Positions 1-9,042 of a DNA stretch of 64,000 nt are shown one piece after another. Source of the stretch: Deltaproteobacteria bacterium (GTDB taxonomy: Bacteria > JAMCPX01). The DNA lies in NCBI GenBank assembly GCA_023382265.1, contig JAMCPX010000061.1, positions 17,807 to 81,806 of the forward strand, read 5' to 3'. Every line of letters starts with the position of its first letter. Positions within the stretch are counted from its first letter, which is position 1. Both the position numbers and the translations under genes were made by a program. Below the pieces are notes generated by a model. The model saw only the letters and a list, made by a program, of their open reading frames with translations, was not told the DNA's origin and did not search any database.

Positions 1-1137
1 CACGGCTTCATCAACTACAAATCCCAGTACTTCTGATCCGTAAACCTTCATTATGGATGCTTCTATATCATAGTCCTCAAATATTCTTGCAGCCTTCTTG
101 CTGAAATCGGATGCTTTATGATCGAGTGCTGTGATACTGCTATCGATCATCCCCGATGTCCTGTAAGCCATGCTTTCAGTCGCATAAGTTTTGATCATTA
201 TGTCTGCAAATTTTCTTCTTATCATACCAAAGTTAGATATCGGCTGATCAAACTGTTTTCTTTGATTTGCATACTGTGTTACGAATTTCATAATCTCTTT
301 ACATCCGCCTATAGAAGCTGCCCCGAGTTTAATTCTCCCGATATCAAGTACACCCAATGCAGACTGATGACCCTTGCCGATCTCTCCGAGCACATTTTCT
401 ACAGGCACCTTAACGTCATTAAGTATGACCGATCTTGTGGAAGAACCTCTTATTCCCATCTTGTTTTCTTCTTTTCCGGTTGATAAGCCTTCAGAATTTT
501 TTTCAACTATAAAGGCTGTAAACTTATCGCCATCGACTTTTGCATATATGATAAAAAGATCCGCAAAACCTGAGTTTGTTATAAACTGTTTTTCTCCGTT
601 GAGTATGTAGTATTTGCCATCCTTACTTAATACCGCCTTTGTTTTTGCGCCTAACGCATCGGAGCCGTAGCCTGTTTCTGTAAGCCCATAAGCAGCTATC
701 ATCTCGGAGGTGGCGAGTTTTGGCAGATACTTCTTTTTCTGTTCGTCATTGCCAAAATAAACTATTGGAAGTGTCCCTATCCCGTTGTGTGCAAGTATTG
801 TTGCAGCAAATGCACCTGATTTTGCTATTTTCTCGGATACGCGTAGTGATGTAGAGAGATCCCTGCCAAGACCGCCGAATTCTTCGGGGATTTCTATCAT
901 CAAAAGACCAATCTCGCCCGCTTTTTTCATAAGTTTAACATTGATGTCTATCTTTTTGTCATGCTCTTCCATCTGATCTACTAAAGGCATTACGTCCTTT
1001 TCCATAAAGTCATTTGCAGTATCCACAAAACTCAATTGTTCTTCTGTAAATTCTTCCGGTGTGAAGACGTCCCTTGATGCTGCAGGCTCTAATAAAAATC
1101 CGCCGCCTACAGGCTTTGTAATGTTTTCGTTTCTCAT
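1..1137 (-). CDS. acyl-CoA dehydrogenase, N-terminal 379 residues (3' end outside window)
   Basis: FAD-dependent acyl-CoA dehydrogenase, expected to introduce the alpha-beta double bond of an acyl-CoA in fatty-acid oxidation. Read from an ATG at 1137 behind a GGAGG-type ribosome site, the frame stays open to the window edge, so the C-terminus is missing. The family's middle-domain pattern is visible (AAYGLTETGYGSDA, then GEKQFITNS), followed by the helical C-terminal domain with GRIKLGAASIGG. The segment VYGSEV aligns with the catalytic-glutamate region of the VLCAD/ACAD9-type branch; this is from family knowledge. It is transcribed divergently from the mraZ operon and sits behind a FadR-like palindrome. 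The substrate chain length cannot be told. Confidence 0.88.
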   Translation of the reverse strand, partial: MRNENITKPVGGGFLLEPAASRDVFTPEEFTEEQLSFVDTANDFMEKDVMPLVDQMEEHDKKIDINVKLMKKAGEIGLLMIEIPEEFGGLGRDLSTSLRVSEKIAKSGAFAATILAHNGIGTLPIVYFGNDEQKKKYLPKLATSEMIAAYGLTETGYGSDALGAKTKAVLSKDGKYYILNGEKQFITNSGFADLFIIYAKVDGDKFTAFIVEKNSEGLSTGKEENKMGIRGSSTRSVILNDVKVPVENVLGEIGKGHQSALGVLDIGRIKLGAASIGGCKEIMKFVTQYANQRKQFDQPISNFGMIRRKFADIMIKTYATESMAYRTSGMIDSSITALDHKASDFSKKAARIFEDYDIEASIMKVYGSEVLGFVVDEAV

Positions 1138-1149
1138 ACTTTCCTCCAT

Positions 1150-1167
1150 TGAGTGAATATTCATTCA
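1150..1167 (-). promoter_or_regulatory. FadR-like (TetR-family) fatty-acid operator
   Basis: The 18-bp near-perfect palindrome TGAGTGAATATTCATTCA lies 13 bp upstream of the acyl-CoA dehydrogenase start. It matches the Bacillus FadR box (TGAATGAMTANTCATTCA, recalled from the literature) at all but one position. By analogy, long-chain acyl-CoA would release a TetR-family repressor. The regulator gene is not in the window. Confidence 0.6.
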
Positions 1168-1362
1168 TTATATACCATATACAAAAAATCAAAAGCAAGT
1201 AAATATTAAATCTTATCAGCACACTGTACTTTAATACTTGAGAATATTTCATTTTATAAGTTGGATTACGTGAAACCCGAAAGAGAGGGTAAGTAATATT
1301 GACGATTTTCAGTTAGTCTTTGATTTCAGATAAAAACTAAGCAAATTCCATAAAATAATAGC

Positions 1363-1418
1363 TTGACAACACATTTTAATATACTATAGTGGTATTAAGT
1401 GGTATAAAGTGGTATAAA
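1363..1418 (+). promoter_or_regulatory. mraZ operon promoter with three MraZ-box repeats
   Basis: A TTGACA (1363-1368) is spaced 16 bp from TATAGT (1385-1390). Three direct repeats of 10 bp, GTGGTATTAA (1389), GTGGTATAAA (1399) and GTGGTATAAA (1409), overlap the -10 and the likely transcription start. The 10-bp period and GTGG core are those of the DNA repeats bound by MraZ in other bacteria, so autorepression of the division cluster is likely. Confidence 0.7.
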
Positions 1419-1444
1419 AATGATACAAAATTGTAAGGTGACAA

Positions 1445-1888
1445 ATGGAATTTATAGGAAGGCATAAACATAGGATTGATAAAAAAGGCAGGGTAAGTGT
1501 TCCATCCGCATTCAGAAAAATACTGTCCGAGGAATATGATAATCATGTCATTATAAGTAATGGGCTAAACTATCTTGAGATTTACCCTTACGCTGTCTTT
1601 AAAAAAAGAATTGATAGATTAAACACGCTGCCGTCGACACTCGACATTGTAGAAGATTATAAACGCTTTCAGCTCGGTGATGCAACTGACTATCTTATAG
1701 ATGAACTTGGAAGATTACTTATCCCTTCATACCTGCGCGAAGAAGCAGGCCTAAAGGAAGAGGTAATAATCATCGGTATGGCCGATGCATTTGAGATATG
1801 GGATGCAGATACTTATGGTAAAGAACATCAAAGGCTTAAAGATAATTTCCATAACATAAAGAAAGGCATATCTGAGCACGGTGTATAA
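1445..1888 (+). CDS. mraZ: transcriptional regulator MraZ
   Basis: Ring-forming DNA-binding protein that controls the division and cell-wall (dcw) operon it heads. The 147 residues carry the two tandem SpoVT/AbrB-like halves: the first begins GRHKHRIDKKGRVSVPSAFR, the second is near DATDYLIDELGRLLIPSYLR. Length and both DxxGR-type turns are normal. A GTAAGGTG ribosome site precedes the ATG. Its stop codon directly abuts the rsmH start. It probably binds the three GTGGTAT repeats just upstream. Confidence 0.96.
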   Translation: MEFIGRHKHRIDKKGRVSVPSAFRKILSEEYDNHVIISNGLNYLEIYPYAVFKKRIDRLNTLPSTLDIVEDYKRFQLGDATDYLIDELGRLLIPSYLREEAGLKEEVIIIGMADAFEIWDADTYGKEHQRLKDNFHNIKKGISEHGV

Positions 1889-2770
1889 ATGCATGTACCC
1901 GTATTAGTAGATAAAGTTATAAAAAATATGTCACCTCATAATAAAGGCGTTTATCTTGATGCAACCGTGGGGCATGGAGGGCATGCAAAGGCTATACTGG
2001 AGGCATCTTCGCCAGACGGTTTTGTTGTTTGTGTTGATATTGATCCATCCGCACTTGAGGCGGCAAAGACAAACCTTAAGGACTTTGAGCAAAGGATCAA
2101 GCTTGTAAATGCCAATTACAAAGATATCAAAACCATTATTAAGCAAAGCGAGTTTGAGAAATTTGACGGGATACTTTTAGACCTTGGTTTTAATGTCTCT
2201 CAGATTTTTGATGAATCAAGAGGGTTCAGTTTTATAAAGGACGGACCTCTTGATATGCGGTTTGATAGGTCGTCAGACTTAACAGCATACGATGTGGTAA
2301 ACAGATTTACGCAGGAGAAGCTTGCAAAGATCATAAAAGAATATGGAGAAGAAAAATATTTTTATAAGATTGCAAAGGCCATAGTTATAGCACGTCAAAA
2401 AAGGCCCATACAAAACACACTAACACTTTCAGCGATAATTTCTAATGTAGTAAAAAGATATACACGCATACATCCTGCTACAAGGACGTTTCAGGCGATC
2501 AGGATCTTTGTAAACAATGAATTGGAAAATCTTAAATCGTTTGTTGATTCTGTAAAAGATATTGTAAACATTGAAGGAACAATTGTTATAATATCATTTC
2601 ATTCTCTTGAAGATAGAATTGTAAAAAATGTATTTAAACAGCTATTAACCATAACCGGGCCTTCGTTTACATTGCTGACTCCGAAACCTTTAACAGCGGA
2701 TGAATCTGAACTTGATTTAAATCGTATGGCGAGAAGTGCAAAACTAAGGGCGGTTAAGAGAGTAGCTTAA
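1889..2770 (+). CDS. rsmH: 16S rRNA (cytosine(1402)-N4)-methyltransferase RsmH
   Basis: SAM-dependent methyltransferase (MraW) acting on C1402 of 16S rRNA in the decoding centre. The family signature starts at the N-terminus (MHVPVLVDKVI), followed by the glycine-rich SAM loop DATVGHGGHA, LLDLGFNVSQ and DMRFD; ISFHSLEDRIVK is near the C-terminus. It is 293 residues, slightly short of the usual 300-315. The ATG follows the mraZ stop with no gap, suggesting translational coupling. Confidence 0.96.
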   Translation: MHVPVLVDKVIKNMSPHNKGVYLDATVGHGGHAKAILEASSPDGFVVCVDIDPSALEAAKTNLKDFEQRIKLVNANYKDIKTIIKQSEFEKFDGILLDLGFNVSQIFDESRGFSFIKDGPLDMRFDRSSDLTAYDVVNRFTQEKLAKIIKEYGEEKYFYKIAKAIVIARQKRPIQNTLTLSAIISNVVKRYTRIHPATRTFQAIRIFVNNELENLKSFVDSVKDIVNIEGTIVIISFHSLEDRIVKNVFKQLLTITGPSFTLLTPKPLTADESELDLNRMARSAKLRAVKRVA

Positions 2771-2779
2771 GGAGGTATA

Positions 2780-3106
2780 ATGAATGTAAAGGCTTATGTA
2801 GATACACATTCTACAGATTATCAATCGGGTTATACCCTGAGTTTATCACCGGTAAAATTACTGACAGCAGTTGCAGTTGTTCTTATATTTGTATTATTCT
2901 TGATATGGAGCAGGATAGACTTTATAGCAGAAGGCTACAAGATATCATCACTAAATCAAGAGATACAAAAGCTGGAACAGGAAACGGATCAATATAATCT
3001 GGAGATGGCGACACTCAAGAGCAGAAGCAGAATTGAATCTATAGCAAAAAACAAATTACACCTGGTTTATGCTGCACCTGATCAAGTAATACTGCTAAAT
3101 AGATAG
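2780..3106 (+). CDS. ftsL: cell division protein FtsL
   Basis: Small bitopic division protein expected to form the FtsQ-FtsL-FtsB complex at the septum. A cytoplasmic N-terminus of about 28 residues is followed by one membrane segment (about 29-45, LLTAVAVVLIFVLFLIW) and a periplasmic coiled coil (ISSLNQEIQKLEQETDQYNLE). Sequence is poorly conserved in this family, so the call rests on topology plus position between rsmH and ftsI. An AAGGAGG site lies 5 bp upstream of the ATG. Confidence 0.85.
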   Translation: MNVKAYVDTHSTDYQSGYTLSLSPVKLLTAVAVVLIFVLFLIWSRIDFIAEGYKISSLNQEIQKLEQETDQYNLEMATLKSRSRIESIAKNKLHLVYAAPDQVILLNR

Positions 3107-3107
3107 A

Positions 3108-5078
3108 ATGGACTACAGGCAAAGTATTCATAATACTCATTATCCTGTAAGGATATTTATAATCTATTTTCTAATCATCTCCGGTTTTTCTATAGTTCTG
3201 TCCAAGGCTTTTTTTCTACAGGTTATTAAAGGCAGGAAATATGCTGAGATTGCAAGACACCAATATTCTAGAGAAGTAAAACTGATCCCCGCAAGAGGGG
3301 TCATTATGGACAGGGACGGCCGCATTCTTACGCAGAGTGTTCTTGTTGATTCTTTCTATATGGATCCTGCACAGGTTCGGGCAAAGTGGAGAACCGCAGC
3401 AATTCTTGAGCATGTCCTTGGAGTCAGTAAGGAAGCTGTTTATAAAAAGATGGATGAAGATAGACAGTTTGTATGGATAAAAAGACTTGTGGATCCTGAG
3501 GTTGGTAAAAAACTAATGCAGTATAAACTGGATGGCATTTACATGCTGAGAGAGTACAGAAGATTTTATCCGAACAAGAACCTCGCGAGCAGTGTCCTCG
3601 GATTCGTTGATATAGATTCAAACGGTTTGGCCGGAATGGAACTGTCATTGAACAACTATCTTAATGGTAAACCATATAAAGCGATTATAGATGTAGATGG
3701 ACACAACAGTCCTATGTACACGAATGAATCATTTAAGAGTAGAGCAACGTCCGGTGATGATGTTGTTAGTACCATTGACATAAATATTCAGTTCATGCTT
3801 GAGCAGGCATTAAGTAATGCTGTGTCTAAATATGAGGCTCAAAAAGGTATAGGAATTATAATGTCGCCATACACGGGTGAAGTTCTTGCAATGGCAAATA
3901 TACCGGATTTTAATCCTAACATATATATGAATTACCCGATTTCCGCATTTAAAAACATCTCTGTTGAAGACAGCTATGAGCCCGGCTCTATTTTTAAACC
4001 GTTTACAATATCATCAGCCATAGATAGTGGCATTATTTCCCCCACGCAAGACATATTTTGCGATGATGGAGATTATAGGGTTTATAATATTACAATCCAG
4101 GATGCGGGAAGGTCGTTTGGTTTGTTAAGTGTAGCAGACATAATAAAATATAGCAGTAACATCGGTGCAGCAAAGATAGGTGAGAAGGTGGGCCCGCGTA
4201 TTCTGTACACATACCTCAGGAGATTTGGCTTTGGCAAGCAAACAGGTATAGAACTACCGGGCGAATCTTCGGGTATCCTTAATCCTATTAATAAATGGTC
4301 CGGAGTATCGGTGGATACAATACCATTCGGTCAGGGGGTATCGGCAACACCTATCCAGCTCGCGGTTGCTATGTGCGCAATAGCAAATGGAGGTATACTG
4401 ATAAAACCGACTATTGTTAAGGAGATAATGAAGCCGGACGGGAAAGCCGTTACACTGCCTCCGGTTATCAGGGAAAGGGTAATATCGGAAAGTACTGCAC
4501 ACGATATGACCAACATGCTTGTGCGGGTTGTAAATGACGGCGGTACGGGTTTGAATGCTCAGATCAACGGGTATACGGTTGCAGGCAAAACAGGTACGGC
4601 ACAAATCCCTGTTCCAAAAATAGGCGGTTACTACAAGAACAGATTCATAACATCATTTATGGGGTTTATCCCTGCAAAACATCCAAGAATCGTTATGCTG
4701 ATAATGCTCATTGATCCAAAGAAGGATCAATACGGAGGTGATAGTGCCGCCCCAGTATTTAAAGAAGTTGCAGAAAGGGTTCTGCCGTATCTTGGAGTTC
4801 CATCAAAATTAAATCTTATGGCAACGCCTTCGAGTAATCCCTCCATACCGGACATAAATCAGATAGGAGAGTACATAAGTACACAAACGGGTTTTGTCCC
4901 TGATTTTATAGGTAAGCCAATAAGGGCTGTTTTAAAGCAGGCAAAAGAAGCTGGGATTGATAACATAATAATAAAAGGTACAGGTTATGCTGTTAAACAG
5001 AACCCATCTCCCGATGCGCCATACGTAAAAGGTGCTGTTGTAGTTAATTTCTCTATGAGAGGAAAGCATGGAATTTAA
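3108..5078 (+). CDS. ftsI: septal peptidoglycan transpeptidase FtsI (PBP3) with PASTA domain
   Basis: Monofunctional class B penicillin-binding protein that cross-links septal peptidoglycan. It has an N-terminal membrane anchor (about residues 13-34), a dimerisation/pedestal region (PARGVIMDRDGRIL) and a transpeptidase domain. The active-site motifs are S294-x-x-K297 (PGSIFKPF), S349-S-N351 and K494-T-G496. At 656 residues it is longer than E. coli FtsI because a PASTA domain follows (from FVPDFIGKPIRAVLKQAKEA), as known in several deltaproteobacterial and Gram-positive class B PBPs. It overlaps murE by 11 bp. Confidence 0.95.
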   Translation: MDYRQSIHNTHYPVRIFIIYFLIISGFSIVLSKAFFLQVIKGRKYAEIARHQYSREVKLIPARGVIMDRDGRILTQSVLVDSFYMDPAQVRAKWRTAAILEHVLGVSKEAVYKKMDEDRQFVWIKRLVDPEVGKKLMQYKLDGIYMLREYRRFYPNKNLASSVLGFVDIDSNGLAGMELSLNNYLNGKPYKAIIDVDGHNSPMYTNESFKSRATSGDDVVSTIDINIQFMLEQALSNAVSKYEAQKGIGIIMSPYTGEVLAMANIPDFNPNIYMNYPISAFKNISVEDSYEPGSIFKPFTISSAIDSGIISPTQDIFCDDGDYRVYNITIQDAGRSFGLLSVADIIKYSSNIGAAKIGEKVGPRILYTYLRRFGFGKQTGIELPGESSGILNPINKWSGVSVDTIPFGQGVSATPIQLAVAMCAIANGGILIKPTIVKEIMKPDGKAVTLPPVIRERVISESTAHDMTNMLVRVVNDGGTGLNAQINGYTVAGKTGTAQIPVPKIGGYYKNRFITSFMGFIPAKHPRIVMLIMLIDPKKDQYGGDSAAPVFKEVAERVLPYLGVPSKLNLMATPSSNPSIPDINQIGEYISTQTGFVPDFIGKPIRAVLKQAKEAGIDNIIIKGTGYAVKQNPSPDAPYVKGAVVVNFSMRGKHGI

Positions 5079-6573
5079 AAAGCTATTAAAAGCTATAAAC
5101 TATACATCAATACACAACGAAATGCCCAAAGACATAACCGGCATCGCGTACGACTCAAGAAAGGTAAAGAGCGGCGATTTATTTGTAGCAATCCAGGGTG
5201 AAAAAAAGGATGGGATCAAATACGAGAACGATGCGGTTATTAGAGGGGCTGCATGTGTTGTGGCAAAGGAATATAACAGGGACATACAAGGTATCTGCCA
5301 GGTAGTAGTTGAAGATCCAAGGCTTTCATTGTCACTACTCGCAAAGGAGTTCTATAAAAATCCATCATCAAGACTTTGTGTCGTCGGGGTTACGGGTACA
5401 AATGGAAAAACTACGATAACATACCTTATAGAGAACATATTTAGAATTGCTTCTAGAAAGCCTGTTATTATAGGAACCGTTAATTATAGATTCATGGATC
5501 AGCGGAAGAAAGCCGTAAACACAACGCCGGAGTCACTTGATATCAATCAGATGATGAGTGAATACCTGTCTCAGGGTGCAACAGATCTGATCATGGAGGT
5601 ATCGTCGCATGCCATATCACAACGCAGGGTGAATGGGATTAATTTTGATATAGCCATTTTTACAAATCTTACCCAGGATCACCTTGATTATCATAAAACA
5701 ATGGAAAACTACTATGCAGCAAAGGCACAGCTTTTTGAAAAGATATTACCCGTAAGTAACAAGGACAACAAGTTTGCAATTCTTAACAGCGATGATCCAT
5801 GGGTAAAAAGGATTAATATAAAGAAGGGCATACATGTGCTTAAATTCGGGATATCCTCAATAGCAGATACAAGGCTTATAGAATCCTCCGTGTCTCTTGA
5901 CGGAATAAAGATGAATCTTTCAACGCCGATAGGCATAATTGAACTTTCCTCCGCACTGGTAGGCTATTATAATATTTATAATATAATGGCGGCTGTGTCG
6001 GCAGCCATTGTTGCAAAGGTTGACTACCAACACATAAAGCAGGGGATAGAATCACTTACTGGTGTGCCGGGCAGGGTTGAAAGGGTAAATAATCCAAAAG
6101 GGATATACGCATTCGTTGATTATGCTCATACACCCGATGCACTCGAAAAGGTACTCAGGGCGCTTGACGGGCTAAAGAAAAAGAAGCTCATAACAGTGTT
6201 TGGGTGTGGCGGTGACAGGGATAAAGGTAAGAGGCCTATTATGGGAGATATAGCAGCAAGATTATCTGATATAACGATCATAACATCCGACAATCCACGT
6301 TCTGAAGCATCCTCAAACATAATTTATGATATCGAGCAGGGAATTAAAGGCGTTAAAAAAGCCACAGACATGAAAAATAAATCTACAGGAAAATTTTATA
6401 CGGTAATAGAGGATAGAAAAGATGCTATAAAAGCAGCGATTGATATAGCCGAGAATGGGGACGTTGTTCTGATTGCAGGTAAGGGACACGAAGATTACCA
6501 GATATTCAGTGATAAGACCATTCACTTTAGTGATAGGGAAGAGATCATGAGATGCTTCGGATTATTAGAATGA
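5068..6573 (+). CDS. murE: UDP-MurNAc-tripeptide synthetase MurE
   Basis: Cytoplasmic Mur ligase adding the third amino acid to UDP-MurNAc-L-Ala-D-Glu. The ATP loop GTNGKTT is at 110-116. The D408-N-P-R411 motif, which binds meso-diaminopimelate in Gram-negative-type MurE, is present, so the third residue is predicted to be meso-DAP rather than lysine. HxxDxHKT (LTQDHLDYHKT) and the C-terminal GKGHEDYQ are intact. 501 residues is normal. The start overlaps the end of ftsI. Confidence 0.96.
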   Translation: MEFKKLLKAINYTSIHNEMPKDITGIAYDSRKVKSGDLFVAIQGEKKDGIKYENDAVIRGAACVVAKEYNRDIQGICQVVVEDPRLSLSLLAKEFYKNPSSRLCVVGVTGTNGKTTITYLIENIFRIASRKPVIIGTVNYRFMDQRKKAVNTTPESLDINQMMSEYLSQGATDLIMEVSSHAISQRRVNGINFDIAIFTNLTQDHLDYHKTMENYYAAKAQLFEKILPVSNKDNKFAILNSDDPWVKRINIKKGIHVLKFGISSIADTRLIESSVSLDGIKMNLSTPIGIIELSSALVGYYNIYNIMAAVSAAIVAKVDYQHIKQGIESLTGVPGRVERVNNPKGIYAFVDYAHTPDALEKVLRALDGLKKKKLITVFGCGGDRDKGKRPIMGDIAARLSDITIITSDNPRSEASSNIIYDIEQGIKGVKKATDMKNKSTGKFYTVIEDRKDAIKAAIDIAENGDVVLIAGKGHEDYQIFSDKTIHFSDREEIMRCFGLLE

Positions 6574-7970
6574 AAATATTAATGAATGATATGAAGGGAT
6601 TAAAAAACATAGATATTTTTAATGCCGGCGATAACTGGATCGCAGACGGTGTATCAACGGATACAAGAAAAAAACTTAAAGGAAGACTATTTTTTGCCTT
6701 AAAAGGTGAAAGATTTGACGGCCATGATTTTGTAAAAGATGCCTTTAAAGGCGGGGCAGCAGGGATTGTGATCAACAGGTCGAGAAAAGATATAATCAAT
6801 AAATTTAATACCAATACCATATTTGATGTTGAAGATACATTTTCCTCACTTGAGGAGCTTGCCGGCAGTATACGACACAGGCATGACCCGGTGGTTATCG
6901 GCATAACAGGGAGTAACGGTAAGACAACAACAAAAGAGATGGTTGCGGCTCTTTTATCATCAAATAAAAATGTGGGTAAAACGGAAGGCAATTTTAATAA
7001 TCTTATCGGTTTGCCCATATCAATACTCAATATGGAGAATGACACTAACGTATGGGTTCTGGAACTCGGAACAAGCAGGTTTGGCGAGCTTGCAAGCCTT
7101 ACCAACATAGCCGATCCGGATATCGGGATACTCACAAATATAGGAAGGAGTCACCTTGAATTCTTTGGAGACATTGATGGTGTGGCAAAGGCAAAAGCAG
7201 AGATGTTTGAAAATATGTCGGTATATTCTACTGCTATAGTAAACTCGGATGATCCTTTTATCAAAGATATTGCCCATAGGTTTAGGGGCGATACACTGAG
7301 TGCAGGTTTCGCTGAGGACGCAGAACTCAGAATTATCTCCTTTAAATTCGTAAATGAAGGTATGGAATTTGACATTCTGCATAATAATGAACAGCAGCAT
7401 ATGTATACCCCATTAAATGGCAGGCATTATCTGTATGATATTGGGTATGCAATTTTATGTGCAAGGGTTTTGGGCATTGAATGGGATGCCATAAAAGATG
7501 CGTGTACGCATTTTTATCCTGTGGCTGGACGCGGGAAGACCATAAATTATAATAACGGCATAACTGTTATAGATGACACGTACAATGCGAACCCCGATTC
7601 GGTAAGCATGGGATTATTATCGGCAGTGGAAAAATATGGTCCGGATAGCATTATGGCTGTTATTGGAGATATGCTTGAGCTTGGCGAACATGCTTCAGAA
7701 CAGCATATAGAGCTCGGGGAATTTATGGCTTTGAAAGGTGTAAGGAAATTTATACTTATTGGTGAGTTTTCCGAATACGTAAAAAAGGGTATAGTATCAA
7801 CAGCAAATAATGCCGACGTAAGGCAGGCAAGAGATATAGATCAGGTTGTAAACGAACTTGTTACCATGAGTAGGAATTCAGCTGTTATATATATAAAAGG
7901 CTCCAGAAAGATGCACATGGAGGATATCCTAACAGAACTTGAAAGGTTAAAAGGGTGGAGTCATGATTGA
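6552..7970 (+). CDS. murF: UDP-MurNAc-pentapeptide synthetase MurF
   Basis: Mur ligase that attaches D-Ala-D-Ala to the UDP-MurNAc tripeptide. The ATP site ITGSNGKTTTK, the central VWVLELGTSRFGEL and the C-terminal DDTYNANPDS are all visible. Start choice is uncertain. The ATG at 6552 has a GGGAAGAG-like ribosome site. The in-frame ATG at 6570 forms an ATGA overlap with the murE stop and would give the more usual N-terminus (MKILMNDMKG). It overlaps mraY by 8 bp. Confidence 0.95.
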   Translation: MLRIIRMKILMNDMKGLKNIDIFNAGDNWIADGVSTDTRKKLKGRLFFALKGERFDGHDFVKDAFKGGAAGIVINRSRKDIINKFNTNTIFDVEDTFSSLEELAGSIRHRHDPVVIGITGSNGKTTTKEMVAALLSSNKNVGKTEGNFNNLIGLPISILNMENDTNVWVLELGTSRFGELASLTNIADPDIGILTNIGRSHLEFFGDIDGVAKAKAEMFENMSVYSTAIVNSDDPFIKDIAHRFRGDTLSAGFAEDAELRIISFKFVNEGMEFDILHNNEQQHMYTPLNGRHYLYDIGYAILCARVLGIEWDAIKDACTHFYPVAGRGKTINYNNGITVIDDTYNANPDSVSMGLLSAVEKYGPDSIMAVIGDMLELGEHASEQHIELGEFMALKGVRKFILIGEFSEYVKKGIVSTANNADVRQARDIDQVVNELVTMSRNSAVIYIKGSRKMHMEDILTELERLKGWSHD

Positions 7971-9039
7971 GTATCTGTTATTCCCATTGGCTAAAAAGTT
8001 TATCGTATTTAATGTACTTAAGTATATAACCTTTAGAACCCTCAGCGCTGTAATAACCTCGTTACTTATAACATTGATCTTCGGGAATGCTTTTAAGAGA
8101 TTTATGTCGGGTATAGGGGGATCACAGGTTATAAGAAGGGATGGACCAAAAAATCATATTAATAAATCAGGGACTCCTACTATGGGCGGGCTTCTCATAA
8201 TAGGTGCTATAGTTGTATCAACGATACTATGGATGGATATATTGAATATTTATACATGGATACTTCTTTTCACGCTTGTAGGATTCGGGGCAGTTGGTTT
8301 TATGGATGATTACCTGAAGCTAACAAGAAAGAATCCAAAAGGCTTCAAAGGCAGTTACAAAATTATCATAGAAACGCTTCTCACGATTCTCATTATATAT
8401 TTGCTTATTAGATATGATGATATAAAATTTACACTCACATTCCCGTTTTTTAAAAAGGCTATCATCGATCTTGGCTGGCTGTATTTTGTGTTTATAATCT
8501 TTGTCGTGATAGGCGCCGCAAATGCCGTTAATCTGACGGATGGACAGGACGGGCTTGCAATTGTGCCTGTTATGACATCTTTTAGCGTGTACGCTGTCTA
8601 TGCCTATGTACTTGGTAATATAAAATTTTCAGATTATCTTATGTTTACTTCTATACAGGGAACCGGAGAGATATCTGTTCTTGCGGGTGCTGTTATTGGT
8701 GCATCGCTTGGATTTTTATGGTTCAATACATATCCGGCGGAAATATTCATGGGCGATGTCGGCGCTCTTGGAATAGGAGGTATGCTTGGGGTTACGGCTA
8801 TAATATTAAAACAGGAACTGCTGCTTATGATTATAGGAGGTATTTTCGTTCTTGAGGCATTATCCGTGATGACACAGGTAGCCAGTTATAAATTAACAGG
8901 CAAAAGGATATTTGCAATGGCGCCCATACATCATCATTTTGAACTTAAAGGCTGGTCAGAACCAAAGATCACGGTTCGTTTCTGGATCATATCTATTTTG
9001 CTTGCATTGATTGGACTTTCTACACTCAAACTAAGGTAA
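7963..9039 (+). CDS. mraY: phospho-MurNAc-pentapeptide transferase MraY
   Basis: Integral membrane enzyme transferring phospho-MurNAc-pentapeptide to undecaprenyl phosphate, making lipid I. About ten membrane segments are seen. Family signatures are GTPTMGGLLI near residue 70, GFMDDYLKLTRKNPKG (the DD motif), NAVNLTDGQDGLAI (canonical NLTDGLDGLA), FMGDVGALGIGG and the histidine cluster MAPIHHHFELKGW. 358 residues is typical. Confidence 0.97.
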   Translation: MIEYLLFPLAKKFIVFNVLKYITFRTLSAVITSLLITLIFGNAFKRFMSGIGGSQVIRRDGPKNHINKSGTPTMGGLLIIGAIVVSTILWMDILNIYTWILLFTLVGFGAVGFMDDYLKLTRKNPKGFKGSYKIIIETLLTILIIYLLIRYDDIKFTLTFPFFKKAIIDLGWLYFVFIIFVVIGAANAVNLTDGQDGLAIVPVMTSFSVYAVYAYVLGNIKFSDYLMFTSIQGTGEISVLAGAVIGASLGFLWFNTYPAEIFMGDVGALGIGGMLGVTAIILKQELLLMIIGGIFVLEALSVMTQVASYKLTGKRIFAMAPIHHHFELKGWSEPKITVRFWIISILLALIGLSTLKLR

Positions 9040-9042
9040 AAA

